Made by a program: the position numbers and the translations under genes
In this document: one piece after another, positions 35,428 to 46,341 of the stretch
How the letters are laid out: each line of letters begins with the position of its first letter
Position numbering within the stretch: the first letter of the stretch is position 1
Notes under the pieces: generated by a model
Told to the model about the DNA's origin: nothing
The model's database searches: none
Seen by the model: the letters and a program-made list of their open reading frames with translations, nothing else
NCBI GenBank assembly: GCA_018971065.1
Contig: JAGWVC010000016.1
Location: forward strand, 1 to 51,220
Direction of reading: 5' to 3'
Source of the DNA: Sphingomonadales bacterium
GTDB lineage: Bacteria; Pseudomonadota; Alphaproteobacteria; Sphingomonadales; Sphingomonadaceae
DNA: 51,220 nt

Positions 35428-36216
35428 GTGCGCCCTCCGGTGAAAATCGCCACCTTCAACATCAACGGCGTGAAAGCGCGCCTGCCCCGGCTGCTGGAAT
35501 GGCTGGCCGAAACCCGCCCGGCCGTCGCCTGCCTGCAGGAGATCAAGAGCCAGGACGAAGGCTTCCCGATCAAGGATATCGAGGCGATCGGCTATAAGGG
35601 CATCTGGCACGGGCAGAAGGGCTTCAACGGCGTCGCCATCCTGGCGGATGGTGAACTGCCGGTCGAAGTGCAGCGCGGCCTGGCGGGCGAGCCCGAGGAC
35701 GAGCATTCGCGCTACCTTGAGGCCGACGTGTTCGGCATCCGCGTCGCCTGCATCTACCTGCCCAACGGCAACCCCCAGCCCGGCCCCAAGTTCGATTACA
35801 AGCTGCGCTGGATGGACCGCCTGCGCAGCCGCATGGCGCAGATCAAGGCCGAGGAAGTGCCCGCCATCGTCACCGGCGATTTCAACGTCATCCCGCGCGA
35901 TTGCGATGTCTGGTCGCCCCCGGCGATGGCCAGCGACGCGCTGATGCAACCCGAATCGCGCGATGCCTATGCCCGGCTGATGGCCGACGGCTGGACCGAT
36001 GCGCTGCTGACCCACAACCCGCGCGGCGGCGTGTGGACGTTCTGGGACTATCAGGCCGGCGCCTGGCAGCGCGATCACGGCTTCCGCATCGATCACGCCC
36101 TGCTCTCGCCCGAACTGGCCGACCGGCTGGTGGCCTGCGGCGTGGACAAGGACCATCGCGGCCGGGAAAAAGCCAGCGATCACGCCCCGGTCTGGGTGGA
36201 ACTGGCAGAAGCCTAA
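35428..36216 (+). CDS. xthA: Exodeoxyribonuclease III
   Basis: The 262-residue protein has the full AP-endonuclease/exonuclease III set: IATFNINGVKAR, CLQEIKSQDEGFP, GDFNVIPRDCD, RIDHALLS and SDHAPVW. It acts in base-excision repair at abasic sites. The start is uncertain: GTG at 35428 or GTG at 35440. The second gives the canonical beginning VKIATFNING, and neither has a clear ribosome-binding site. It overlaps the convergent acyl-CoA ligase by 4 bp. Confidence 0.93.
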   Translation: MRPPVKIATFNINGVKARLPRLLEWLAETRPAVACLQEIKSQDEGFPIKDIEAIGYKGIWHGQKGFNGVAILADGELPVEVQRGLAGEPEDEHSRYLEADVFGIRVACIYLPNGNPQPGPKFDYKLRWMDRLRSRMAQIKAEEVPAIVTGDFNVIPRDCDVWSPPAMASDALMQPESRDAYARLMADGWTDALLTHNPRGGVWTFWDYQAGAWQRDHGFRIDHALLSPELADRLVACGVDKDHRGREKASDHAPVWVELAEA

Positions 36217-38024
36217 CCCTTGTAGAGCGCGTCCAGCCGCTCGGTGTAACGATCGCGGATCTTGTGCCGGCGAATCTTCAGCGAGGGGGTCATTTCCTCG
36301 TTGTCGATTCCGAACGGCTCGTCGGCAAAGGCGAACTGGCGCACTTTCTCCACCACCGACAGGTCGGCGTTCACCCGGTCCACCGCCGCCCGCACCGCGC
36401 TGCGGAACGCCGGCAGCCCCTGCAAGGCGGCCAGGTCAAACTTCACCCCCTCGGCCCGCGCCCAGCCCAGCGCCCATTCGGCGTCGGGCACGATCAGCCC
36501 GACGACGTAAGGCCGCTTGTCGCCCGCCACCATCGCCTGGCCGATCTCGGGCTGCAAAGTCAGCATCCCTTCCAGCTTCTGGGGCGAGACATTGTCGCCC
36601 TTGTCGTTGACGATCATGTCCTTCTTGCGGTCGGTGATGACGATGCGCCCCCGCTCGTCGAAATGGCCGATGTCGCCGGTGTGCAACCAGCCATCCTTCA
36701 GCACCCGCGCGGTCTCGGCCTCGTTGCGCCAATAGCCCTTCATCACCAGCTCGCCGCGGCACAAAATCTCGCCATCCTCGGCGAACCGCACCTCGACGCC
36801 AAACATCGGCGGGCCGACATTGCCCGGATCGGTGCCGGTGGCGGGCCGGCTGCACGAGATGATCGGCGCCGACTCGGTCTGGCCATAGCCCTGCAGCAGC
36901 ACCAGCCCCATCGCCGAGAAGAACGCCCCGATCTCGGGATTGAGCGGCGCCCCGCCCGAAACCAGCGCCTTCATCCGCCCGCCGAAGTGCCGGCGGATCT
37001 TCGGCCGCAAGGTATGCTCCAGCAGCAGCTCCAGCGGCTTGTCGCGCAACCGGGGCCGGCCCGCCCTGCCCGAATTCGCCAGCCCGATCGCCCGGTCCAG
37101 CAGCCAGTTGGCCACCCGTCCCTGCTTTTCCACCTGCTTGATGATCCGCGTGCGCAGCACCTCGAACAGGCGTGGCACCACCACCATCACCGTTGGCCGC
37201 ACTTCCTCGATATTGGCGGCCAGCTTGTCCAGCCCCTCGGCATACCAGATCTGCGCGCCCATCCCGATCGGCAGGAACTGGCCGCCGGTGTGCTCGTAAG
37301 CGTGGCTGAGCGGCAGGAACGACAGGAACACTTCCTCCTCCCAGCCGAAATCCTCGTCGATCAGCCGCGCCGCGCCGTCGATGTTGCGCAGGATGGCGCC
37401 GTGGTGCTGCATTACCCCGCGCGGCGCGCCACCGGTGCCGCTGGTATAGATGATGCACGCCAGGTCATCGCGCCCGATCCCGATGATGCGCGCATCGACC
37501 GCCGCCCGCGCCGCCGCCGCATCGCCGGCCACCAGCGCCTGCCATCCGTGAAATTCCACCGCCCCGGCCTGCGGGAACGGGAACGGGTCCATCGCCACGA
37601 CATGCGCCACCGCGTCGGTCTGCATCGCCGCCGGCAGCAGCGGCTTCGCCAGCTTGCCGTTCGAGACGATCACCGCGCGCGCGCCCGAATTCTCCAGCAC
37701 ATGGGCATGATCGCGCTCGGTATTGGTGGTGTACGCCGGCACCGTCACGCAGCCCGCCGCCATGATCGCCAGATCGGCGATGCACCATTCCGGACGATTC
37801 TCGCCCACCAGCACCACGCGATCGCCGTTGCCCAGCCCCAGCCGGCACAGCGATTCGGCCAGCAGGCAGACTTGCGCTGCCACGTCCCGCCAGCTCAACG
37901 ATTGCCAGTTGCCGGCGCGCTTGATCCACAGGAACGGCTTGTCGCCCAGTTCGTCGGCACGGGCGAGGAACAACCGGACAAGATTAGCCGATGCATCGAA
38001 ATCGGTTAGCTGCACGTTCCCCAT
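36213..38024 (-). CDS. Long-chain fatty-acid-CoA ligase (AMP-forming)
   Basis: The 603-residue ANL-family enzyme has the AMP-binding loop IIYTSGTGGAPRGVM, GYGQTES, GWLHTGDIGHF and ITDRKKDMIV, with a C-terminal lysine region (MTPSLKIRRHKI). Length and the long internal insert match bacterial long-chain acyl-CoA synthetases. The chain preference is not determined. It is probably monocistronic. Confidence 0.9.
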   Translation of the reverse strand: MGNVQLTDFDASANLVRLFLARADELGDKPFLWIKRAGNWQSLSWRDVAAQVCLLAESLCRLGLGNGDRVVLVGENRPEWCIADLAIMAAGCVTVPAYTTNTERDHAHVLENSGARAVIVSNGKLAKPLLPAAMQTDAVAHVVAMDPFPFPQAGAVEFHGWQALVAGDAAAARAAVDARIIGIGRDDLACIIYTSGTGGAPRGVMQHHGAILRNIDGAARLIDEDFGWEEEVFLSFLPLSHAYEHTGGQFLPIGMGAQIWYAEGLDKLAANIEEVRPTVMVVVPRLFEVLRTRIIKQVEKQGRVANWLLDRAIGLANSGRAGRPRLRDKPLELLLEHTLRPKIRRHFGGRMKALVSGGAPLNPEIGAFFSAMGLVLLQGYGQTESAPIISCSRPATGTDPGNVGPPMFGVEVRFAEDGEILCRGELVMKGYWRNEAETARVLKDGWLHTGDIGHFDERGRIVITDRKKDMIVNDKGDNVSPQKLEGMLTLQPEIGQAMVAGDKRPYVVGLIVPDAEWALGWARAEGVKFDLAALQGLPAFRSAVRAAVDRVNADLSVVEKVRQFAFADEPFGIDNEEMTPSLKIRRHKIRDRYTERLDALYKG

Positions 38025-38096
38025 CCCCCTGCAACGGCCGAAACCGGCTGCCGGGTCCGAGTTTAGGCGGGCCGGGGCAGGCCGGCAAGCACCGCC

Positions 38097-39947
38097 TCAC
38101 TCATGCGCGCCGTTCAACTCGTTGCTGCGGCGTGGAATCACCGTGACCGCGCCCGTGGTATCCATGCCGACGCCTTCGCTGCGTGGATCGGCAGCGCCCA
38201 CCCAGCGCGCTGCCGGGCCGGTGCCCACGCGCTCCACCGCATTGGCCTTCAGACCCAGCGGCCCAACCCTCAGCTTTTCGCCCAGCGCGGCCAGTCCGGG
38301 TTGCAGCGTTTCCAGCCCGGTCCCCTGTTCGATGGTGCCGCCCGGCCCCGGCGCATAGACCAGCCCCAGCGCAATCGCGTCCTGCGCGCTCATGTGCCAA
38401 TCGATCACCGCGACCAGCGCCTTGGCAACCTGGGCGATGATGGTGGACCCGCCGGCGGCACCGATCGCCAGTCGCAGTTGCCCATCGGGCGCATAGGCGA
38501 ACGTGGGCGCCATCGAGCTGCGCGGCCGCTTGCCGCCCTCGACCCGGTTGGCGGCCGGAACCCCGTCGTGGTCGGGAAAGACGTCGAAATCGGGCAGTTC
38601 GTTGTTCAGCATGTAGCCATCAGCGGCAACACCAGCGCCGAAATAGCCGTTGATCGTGGTGGTTACCTGGACGACGTTGCCGTCACGGTCCACCACGGCG
38701 AGGTCCGACGTGCCCTTGTCTTCCGATCGCGCCACCGGGCGCACCGTCGGCGCCCCGGCAGGCTCGCCGGGCAGGATGGTCGCCATCGTGCGGTCCACGG
38801 CGATCAGCGCGGAACGGCGGGCTAGATAGTCGCCATCCAGCAGGCCGGCGGTCGGCACCGTCACGAAGGCGGGATCGGCGATGTAGCGATTGCGATCGGC
38901 ATAGGCGAGGCGCGAGCTTTCCGCGAACAGGTGCCAGGCCTGTGGCGACGCCCTGCCCATCGCGCCGATATCGAAGCGCTCGATCTGCTTGAGGATCATC
39001 AGCACCGAGATGCCGCCGGCGCTGGGCGGCCCCATGCCGCAGATTCGCCAGCCGCGATAGCTGCCGCAGACCGGCGCGCGGGCGATGGCGCGATAGCCGG
39101 CGAAGTCGGCCCGCGTGATCGGAGAAGGGTGGGCCTGCGCCTGGTTCAGCGCGGTGACGGCGTGGGCAGCCAGTGCGCCGGTATAGAACGGCTTCGGCCC
39201 CTGTTGGGCCAGCCTTTCCAGGGTTGCCGCCAATTCGGGCACTTTCAGCAGCGTGCCCTTCGCCACCGCCTCGCCCGCGGCGTTGAAATAGAGCGAGCGC
39301 GCCCAGCCCTCGACATGGCGGCCATACAGGTTCAGGCCATTGTGCATCCGCGCCGACACCGGCGTTCCGTCGCGCGCCAGCCGGATCGCCGGACCGAACA
39401 GGCTGGCCCACGGCAGGCGGCCATAGCGCGCGTGCGCCTGCGCCATCAGCGCCAGTTCGCCGGGCACGCCCGCGCTCTTGCCGCCGGCGCCCAGCCCGGC
39501 CAGCGGCTTGCCGTCCGCGCCCAGGAACCAGTTCGGCGTGGCGGCGGCCGGCGCGGTCTCGCGCCCGTCGATCGTGGCGATCGTTCCGGTGCGGCTGTCA
39601 TGCCGCAGGAAGAAGGCGCCGCCGCCGATCCCGGAATTCTGCGGCTCCACCACGTTCAGCGCCAGCATCGTCGCGATCGCTGCATCGGTGGCGGTGCCGC
39701 CCCGGCGCAACATTTCCACCCCCGCCGCAGCCGCGCGCGGATCGGCGGCGCTGACCACGCCCGTGCCCGAAACCTCTGCCTTTGGGGAAAGCCGCTCATG
39801 CCGGGCAGGCGTTCGGGCTTGCCCCGGCGCTGCCAGCAGCAGTGCCGCCAGCGCCGGCACCAGCCAGCGCGTCAGCCGATCATGCGGTGCCGACTGCTTC
39901 GGCAAGCGTGGAGAAACCGTCACGCTGCAACAATGCGGCAAGTCCAT
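38097..39947 (-). CDS. ggt: Gamma-glutamyltransferase
   Basis: The protein has a signal-like segment (RWLVPALAALLLAAPGQA) and the gamma-glutamyltranspeptidase fold: GVVSAADPRAAAAGVEMLRRGG, GGGAFFL, and the nucleophile threonine at the autocleavage site DKGTSDLAVVD. It hydrolyses glutathione and gamma-glutamyl compounds in the periplasm after self-cleavage into two subunits. ATG 39947 has AAGGA 6 nt upstream and overlaps pyrD by 68 bp. GTG 39923 or TTG 39905 are alternatives nearer the signal segment. The start is therefore uncertain. Confidence 0.88.
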   Translation of the reverse strand: MDLPHCCSVTVSPRLPKQSAPHDRLTRWLVPALAALLLAAPGQARTPARHERLSPKAEVSGTGVVSAADPRAAAAGVEMLRRGGTATDAAIATMLALNVVEPQNSGIGGGAFFLRHDSRTGTIATIDGRETAPAAATPNWFLGADGKPLAGLGAGGKSAGVPGELALMAQAHARYGRLPWASLFGPAIRLARDGTPVSARMHNGLNLYGRHVEGWARSLYFNAAGEAVAKGTLLKVPELAATLERLAQQGPKPFYTGALAAHAVTALNQAQAHPSPITRADFAGYRAIARAPVCGSYRGWRICGMGPPSAGGISVLMILKQIERFDIGAMGRASPQAWHLFAESSRLAYADRNRYIADPAFVTVPTAGLLDGDYLARRSALIAVDRTMATILPGEPAGAPTVRPVARSEDKGTSDLAVVDRDGNVVQVTTTINGYFGAGVAADGYMLNNELPDFDVFPDHDGVPAANRVEGGKRPRSSMAPTFAYAPDGQLRLAIGAAGGSTIIAQVAKALVAVIDWHMSAQDAIALGLVYAPGPGGTIEQGTGLETLQPGLAALGEKLRVGPLGLKANAVERVGTGPAARWVGAADPRSEGVGMDTTGAVTVIPRRSNELNGAHE

Positions 39948-40911
39948 CAACGATCCTTCGCGCGATGCCCGGCCCTGCATAGACCAAGGCGCTGTAAAGC
40001 TGGACAAGGCTGGCCCCGGCGCGGATTCGCGCCCAGGCATCCTCGGCCGAGGCAATGCCGCCAACCCCGATCAGCGGAATCGCCCCGCCGGTTGCTACAC
40101 GGAAATCCCGCAGGCGTTGCTGCGCAAGATCGCGTAGAGGCGCGCCCGAAAGCCCGCCGGCTTCCCCGGCGTGGCGCGATGCCAGCGGCGGGCGGCTGAT
40201 GGTGGTGTTCGAGACGATCAGCGCACCAAGCTGCCTGTCGATGGCGATGCGGGCGATGGCGTCGATGTCGGCCGGTTCCAGATCCGGCGCCACTTTCAGG
40301 AACACCGGTGGGCCATCCACGCCGCGCGCGGCCAGCACCCCGTCCAGCAGCGCCGCCAGCGCGCCCTCGTCCTGCAGCGCACGCAGGCCGGGGGTGTTGG
40401 GGCTGGACACGTTGACCGCGAGGTAGCTGGCCAGCGGCGCCATCAGGCTGGCCATCGTCGCGTAATCGGCGGCGCGATCGGCCGAATCCTTGTTGGCGCC
40501 GATGTTGATGCCCACCACGCCACCGCGCCCCAGCCGCGCGCCCAGCCGCTCCGCCGCAACGCGCGCGCCACCGTTGTTGAAGCCCATGCGGTTGATGACG
40601 GCGCGATCCTCTTCCAGCCGGAACAGGCGCGGGCGGGGGTTGCCTGCCTGCGGCAGCGGCGTGATCGAACCGACTTCGGCAAACCCGAAGCCCAGCCCCA
40701 GCAGGGCATCGGGCACTTCGCCGTCCTTGTCGAAGCCGGCGGCCATGCCGAGCGGGTTGGGGAAATCGATCCCGGCCACGCGAATCGCCAGCGGCCCGCC
40801 AGCCATCGCGGTGCGGCGGGGCGCGGCGAGCTTGAGCATGGCCAGCGCAAGGCCATGCGCGCGCTCGGCCTCGATTCGGAACAAGGCCGGACGGATCAGC
40901 GAATAGAGCAT
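39880..40911 (-). CDS. pyrD: Dihydroorotate dehydrogenase (quinone), class 2
   Basis: The 343-residue protein has the class 2 motifs: AAGFDKDGEV, INRMGFNNGG, NVSSPNTPGLR with the catalytic serine, KVAPDL, VSNTTISR and GVGGI. An N-terminal amphipathic extension (MLYSLIRPALFRIEAERAH) serves membrane association. It converts dihydroorotate to orotate in pyrimidine synthesis using quinone. Its 3' end overlaps ggt. Confidence 0.95.
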   Translation of the reverse strand: MLYSLIRPALFRIEAERAHGLALAMLKLAAPRRTAMAGGPLAIRVAGIDFPNPLGMAAGFDKDGEVPDALLGLGFGFAEVGSITPLPQAGNPRPRLFRLEEDRAVINRMGFNNGGARVAAERLGARLGRGGVVGINIGANKDSADRAADYATMASLMAPLASYLAVNVSSPNTPGLRALQDEGALAALLDGVLAARGVDGPPVFLKVAPDLEPADIDAIARIAIDRQLGALIVSNTTISRPPLASRHAGEAGGLSGAPLRDLAQQRLRDFRVATGGAIPLIGVGGIASAEDAWARIRAGASLVQLYSALVYAGPGIARRIVDGLAALLQRDGFSTLAEAVGTA

Positions 40912-40956
40912 GGCCCCCTATGGCAAAGCCGGCGCGGCCTGTCGATTCCCGGATAA

Positions 40957-41155
40957 AGCGCGGAAATTTGTACGAATCCGCCACAGGGAGGCGGAGAAAC
41001 TTCCACTTTGGAACTCTGGTTGGCGAATTCTTACAATTCGACTCGGTAGCGTCCGGGCTAAGGGAGGCTTGCGACCCGAAGGGCTCTTGGCGGTTTTCCG
41101 CTGTTGAGTTCTTGACTTTATGGGCGGCCTTCCATGCGGAGGGCCGCCCTTTTTT
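40957..41155 (+). ncRNA. Possible small RNA or regulatory leader with many hairpins
   Basis: The 347-bp gap between pyrD and the Rrf2 gene has no coding potential I trust. It contains a row of short perfect hairpins: CCGCC/GGCGG (40978-40994), TTCCA/TGGAA (41001-41013), CGAATT/AATTCG (41024-41040), CGGG/CCCG (41054-41078) and GCGG-TTTT-CCGC (41090-41101). A strong plus-strand terminator (41122-41155) follows. A terminator facing this way with no upstream plus-strand gene implies a transcript starting inside the gap. Boundaries are guesses. It could be a small RNA, or the attenuated leader of the suf operon. I do not match it to a known RNA family. Confidence 0.4.
41122..41155 (+). terminator. 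Strong intrinsic terminator upstream of the suf operon
   Basis: GGGCGGCC (41122-41129) pairs with GGCCGCCC (41142-41149), followed by six T (41150-41155). It ends 103 bp before the Rrf2 start codon. Confidence 0.9.
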
Positions 41156-41226
41156 CATATCCCGCCACATTGCAGATGCGAACAGAAGCGGTTGCAAGCC
41201 GGATTCGGCGCGGGTAGGGCAATTCG

Positions 41227-41247
41227 GAACGAATCAGTCTGAATTGG
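41227..41247. promoter_or_regulatory. AATTC/GAATT inverted repeat before the Rrf2 regulator gene
   Basis: CAATTC and GAATTG flank 15 nt just upstream of the regulator start (about 41220-41246). Together with the CGAATT/AATTCG palindrome at 41024-41040 they could be operator half-sites for the autoregulated Rrf2 protein. The match to known Rrf2 sites is not close. Confidence 0.25.
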
Positions 41248-41258
41248 GGCCGCTCCCG

Positions 41259-41698
41259 ATGCGCTTGTCCAGCATGGCCGACTATGCCGTTGTCACGATG
41301 ACCGCTGCCGCGCGCAATTGCGGCGGTGCGCGGCTCAGCGCGACGCGGCTGGCCGAATCGACCGGCCTGCCCGCGCCCACCGTGCAGAAGCTGGTCAGCC
41401 GTCTCACGGCCGCCGGGCTGTTGCGCTCGTCGCGGGGCGCTCACGGCGGGCTGAAGCTGGCCCGCCCGGCCGCCACCATCAGTCTTGCCGACATCATCGA
41501 GGCCGTCGAAGGGCCGATCGCGCTGACCTCGTGCCTCGATTCCGGCCATGACTGCTCGCTGGAAAGCGCCTGCGCGGTGCGCCCGCACTGGCCGGTGGTG
41601 AACGAGGCGCTGCGCGGCGCGCTGGCGCAAGTGCCGCTGACCAGGCTGGCCGATCCGCGCGGCGCGGCGCCATACGCAATGATGCAAGGAGTCGCCGC

Positions 41699-41702
<4 letters not shown>
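41259..41702 (+). CDS. Rrf2-family regulator of the SUF system (IscR/SufR-like)
   Basis: The 147-residue protein has an N-terminal winged helix ([49 protein letters not shown]). Three cysteines spaced C-x6-C-x5-C ([14 protein letters not shown]) can hold a [2Fe-2S] or [4Fe-4S] cluster. Such regulators sense cluster status and repress suf genes when clusters are sufficient. It overlaps sufB by ATGA and heads the operon. Confidence 0.92.
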
Positions 41703-43176
<1,474 letters not shown>

Positions 43177-43180
<4 letters not shown>

Positions 43181-43647
43181 AGAAGACGCTTTCGATACGC
43201 ACCGGCGATGAGGCGGGGCGGGCGCCGCAGAAGTCGTGGGGCGTCACCGGTGATCGGCTGGAACGGCTCAAGCAGCGTGCGCGCGACGAACGCCGCAAGC
43301 CGACCGAGGCCGAGCGCCTGCTGTGGGAGCGGCTGTCGGGCGGCCGGATCGGCGGATTGAAGTTCCACCGCAAGCAACTGGTCGGATCGGTGCTGACCAC
43401 ATTCGCCTGCCCGTCGCGTTGGCTGGTCGTCAACGTCAGCCCGGCGGACAGCAACGCCGAATTCGACACGCTGCAGGACAAGCGCCTGACCGACACCGGC
43501 ATCCGCGTGCTGCGCTTTGCCGAGGCGACGGTGCTGGAAACGCTGGAAACCGTGGTCGATGCGATCAAGACCGAAGCCAACCAGCCGTTCGACAAGCGCG
43601 CCGCGCAACGCGGGGCCGCCGCCCAGTTCGAACGCACCGAAGGATGA
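43177..43647 (+). CDS. DUF559 (Vsr/restriction-endonuclease fold) protein with degenerate active site, inside the suf operon
   Basis: The 156-residue protein has the DUF559 frame: [40 protein letters not shown] and [17 protein letters not shown]. Where active members have an aspartate before FAC and an E-x-D-G-x-Q-H cluster, this protein reads TFAC and VNVSPADS, so the catalytic acids and histidine appear lost. It starts at TTG, overlapping the sufB stop (TTGA), and overlaps sufC by ATGA, so it is tightly built into the operon. A structural or regulatory role in cluster assembly is possible; DNA cleavage is unlikely. Confidence 0.85.
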
Positions 43648-44390
43648 CCATGCTCGTTATCGACAACCTCCACGCCGAAGTGGCCGGCAAACCGATCCTC
43701 AAGGGCCTGTCGCTGACCGTCAACGCCGGCGAAATCCACGCGATAATGGGGCCTAACGGCGCCGGTAAGTCCACCCTGGGCTACACGCTGGGCGGGCGGC
43801 CGGGCTACACCGTCACCGGTGGCTCGGTCACGTTCGACGGCAAGGACCTGCTCGAACTCGAACCGCACGAACGCGCGGCGGCGGGCCTGTTCCTGGGCTT
43901 CCAGTATCCGGTGGAAATCCCCGGTGTCTCCAACGTCCAGTTCCTGCGCGAATCGCTGAACGCCCAGCGCCGCCAGCGCGGCGAGACCGAGCTTTCCGGC
44001 GGCGCCTTCCTGCAGGTGGCCAAGCTGAAGGCCGGCCTGCTGAAGATGGACATGGACATGCTGAAGCGCCCCGTGAACGTCGGTTTTTCCGGCGGCGAGA
44101 AGAAGCGCAACGAGATGGTGCAGATGGGCATCCTCGACCCGAAGTTCGCCGTGCTGGACGAGACCGACTCCGGCCTCGACATCGACGCGCTGCGCATCTG
44201 CGGCGAGGGCATCAACACGATCATGCGCAAGCCCGGCAAGGCGGTGCTGCTGATCACACACTACCAGCGTCTGCTCGATTACGTGAAGCCCGACTTCGTT
44301 CACGTGCTGGCCGGCGGCCGCATCGTCCGCAGCGGCGGGCCGGAGCTGGCGCTGGAGCTGGAGCGCGAAGGCTACGAGGCGGTTGCGTGA
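43644..44390 (+). CDS. sufC: SufC, ATPase of the SUF scaffold
   Basis: The 248-residue ABC ATPase has Walker A GPNGAGKST, signature FSGGEKKRNE and Walker B FAVLDETDSGLD, the typical SufC form. It drives conformational change of the SufBCD complex. The ATG overlaps the DUF559 stop and the 3' end overlaps sufD (GTGA). Confidence 0.97.
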   Translation: MTMLVIDNLHAEVAGKPILKGLSLTVNAGEIHAIMGPNGAGKSTLGYTLGGRPGYTVTGGSVTFDGKDLLELEPHERAAAGLFLGFQYPVEIPGVSNVQFLRESLNAQRRQRGETELSGGAFLQVAKLKAGLLKMDMDMLKRPVNVGFSGGEKKRNEMVQMGILDPKFAVLDETDSGLDIDALRICGEGINTIMRKPGKAVLLITHYQRLLDYVKPDFVHVLAGGRIVRSGGPELALELEREGYEAVA

Positions 44391-45121
44391 CGGCCCTCGC
44401 GCTTCCCGATACCAGTGCGGTCGAGGACTGGCGCTATGCCCCGCAGGCGGCGCTGGCCGGATTGTGGCCGCTGGACGCGCCCGAGGCGGTGACAGTTCCG
44501 GCCGGTGAGGCCTTTGCCCGCGCCATCGTGCTGGAAGGCGACGAGGTCGTGCAGCTAGCGCTGACACTGGAAGCCGGCGCGCGCGCGGCGGTTCACATCG
44601 TCAACACCGGCACCGGCTATGGCCGCGTCGAGGTGACAGCAACGCTGGGCCAGGGCGCCGATTTCACGCTGGGCGGCGTGCAACTGGCCAGCGGAAATGC
44701 GTCGCGCGAGATCGTCGCCGGCGTCACCCACGCCGCGCCCGATGCCACCAGTCGCCAGATCGTGCGCACGGTATTGGGCGGGCAGGCCACCGGCACCGTG
44801 CTGGGCCGCATCCGCGTGGAGCGCGGCGCCAACGGCACCGATGCCGAGCAATCGGTCCGCGCCATGCTGCTGGACCGCACCGCCACCGCCAATGCCCGGC
44901 CCGAGCTGGAAATCTACGCCGACGACGTCAAGTGCGCGCACGGCTGCGCGGTGGGTGAACTGGACGGCATGGGCCTGTTCTACCTGCAATCACGCGGTCT
45001 TGAGCCGTCACGGGCCAAGGCGCTGATGCTTCAGGCCTTCCTGGCCGAAGCGCTGGTCGGCGCCGAGGACGGGGAACGCCTTCAGGCGCTGGCGCTCGAA
45101 CGGCTGGAGGCGCTGCTGTGA
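44387..45121 (+). CDS. sufD: SufD, SUF scaffold subunit (short form)
   Basis: The 244-residue protein carries the SufD C-terminal region (LDRTATANARPELEIYADDVKCAHGCAVGELD, GLFYLQSRGL). It is much shorter than the about 420-residue enterobacterial SufD, with a reduced N-terminal part. It pairs with SufB. The start is GTG overlapping the sufC stop. Confidence 0.93.
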   Translation: MTALALPDTSAVEDWRYAPQAALAGLWPLDAPEAVTVPAGEAFARAIVLEGDEVVQLALTLEAGARAAVHIVNTGTGYGRVEVTATLGQGADFTLGGVQLASGNASREIVAGVTHAAPDATSRQIVRTVLGGQATGTVLGRIRVERGANGTDAEQSVRAMLLDRTATANARPELEIYADDVKCAHGCAVGELDGMGLFYLQSRGLEPSRAKALMLQAFLAEALVGAEDGERLQALALERLEALL

Positions 45122-46341
45122 ACGCGCCGCTGAACCTGCGTGCCGATTTTCCAGGACTCGTCACCGCCGAGGGCAAGCCCTGGCATTACCTCGATTCGGG
45201 CGCGACCGCGCAGAAACCGCAGGCGGTGATCGACGCCACGGTTCGCGCGATGGGCGCCGATTATGCCACCGTGCATCGCGGCGTCTATGCCCGCTCGGCC
45301 GAGATGACGCTGGCGTTCGAGGCCGCCCGTCGCCGCGTGGCGCGGTTCATCGGCGGGCAGGAAGGCGAGATCGTCTTCGTGCGCGGCGCCACCGAGGCGA
45401 TCAACCTGGTCGCGCAGAGCTGGGGCGCGGCGAACCTGAAAGCCGGCGATCGCGTGCTGCTTTCGGTGCTGGAACACCACTCCAACATCGTGCCCTGGCA
45501 ATTGCTGGCCGCGCGCACCGGCTTCGCCATCGATGTCTGCCCGTTGACTGAGGATGGCCGCATCGACCTCGACGCCGCCGAAGCCATGCTGACCCCGGCG
45601 CACAAGCTGGTCAGCTTCGCGCACGTTTCCAACGTGCTTGGCTCGGTGCTGGACGTCGCGCGGGCTGCCCGGCTTGCCCATGCGGTCGGCGCGAAGCTTC
45701 TGGTCGATGGCTGCCAGGCGGTGCCGCGGCTGAAGGTCGATGTGGCAGCGCTGGGCTGCGATTTCTACGTGTTCTCCAGCCACAAGCTGTATGGCCCCAC
45801 CGGCATCGGCGCGCTGTGGGCGCGGGCGGACATCCTCGATGCCATGCCGCCGTGGCAGGGCGGCGGCGCGATGATCGACCGGGTCGCCTTCGACGGCACG
45901 ACGTATGCCCCCGCCCCGCAGCGCTTCGAGGCTGGCACCCCGGCGATCATCGAGGCAATCGGGCTGGCGGCGGCGATCGACTATGTCGAGGCCATCGGGC
46001 TGGACGCGATCCATGCGCATGAGGCCCGCCTGGTCGAAACCCTGCGCGGCGAGCTGCGCGCGCTGAATGCCGTTCACCTGTTCGGCCCCGAGGATTCCGC
46101 CGGCATCGTCAGTTTCGCGCTGGAGGGGGTGCATCCGCACGACCTTGGCACCATCTTGGACGAAAGCCGGGGCGATTTCGGCCCGGTGGCGATCCGCGCC
46201 GGCCACCATTGCGCCCAGCCGCTGATGGCGCATCTGGGCGTTCCGGCCACGGCACGGGCCAGCTTCGGGCTGTACAACGACGAAAGCGATATTGCCGCGT
46301 TGCTCGCCGGCATCGAACGCACACGGAGAATTTTCGGATGA
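45118..46341 (+). CDS. sufS: SufS, group II cysteine desulfurase
   Basis: The 407-residue PLP enzyme has the cofactor lysine in FSSHKLYGPTG and the persulfide cysteine in RAGHHCAQPLM, typical of SufS/CsdA. It supplies sulfur to SufBCD. The GTG start overlaps sufD. The usual SufE partner is not in the operon. Confidence 0.96.
   Translation: MNAPLNLRADFPGLVTAEGKPWHYLDSGATAQKPQAVIDATVRAMGADYATVHRGVYARSAEMTLAFEAARRRVARFIGGQEGEIVFVRGATEAINLVAQSWGAANLKAGDRVLLSVLEHHSNIVPWQLLAARTGFAIDVCPLTEDGRIDLDAAEAMLTPAHKLVSFAHVSNVLGSVLDVARAARLAHAVGAKLLVDGCQAVPRLKVDVAALGCDFYVFSSHKLYGPTGIGALWARADILDAMPPWQGGGAMIDRVAFDGTTYAPAPQRFEAGTPAIIEAIGLAAAIDYVEAIGLDAIHAHEARLVETLRGELRALNAVHLFGPEDSAGIVSFALEGVHPHDLGTILDESRGDFGPVAIRAGHHCAQPLMAHLGVPATARASFGLYNDESDIAALLAGIERTRRIFG

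Noticed and set aside
40978..41013. Tandem hairpins as a NasT/ANTAR target
   Set aside because: ANTAR sites need paired hexaloops with defined loop bases; these loops are 7 and 3 nt.
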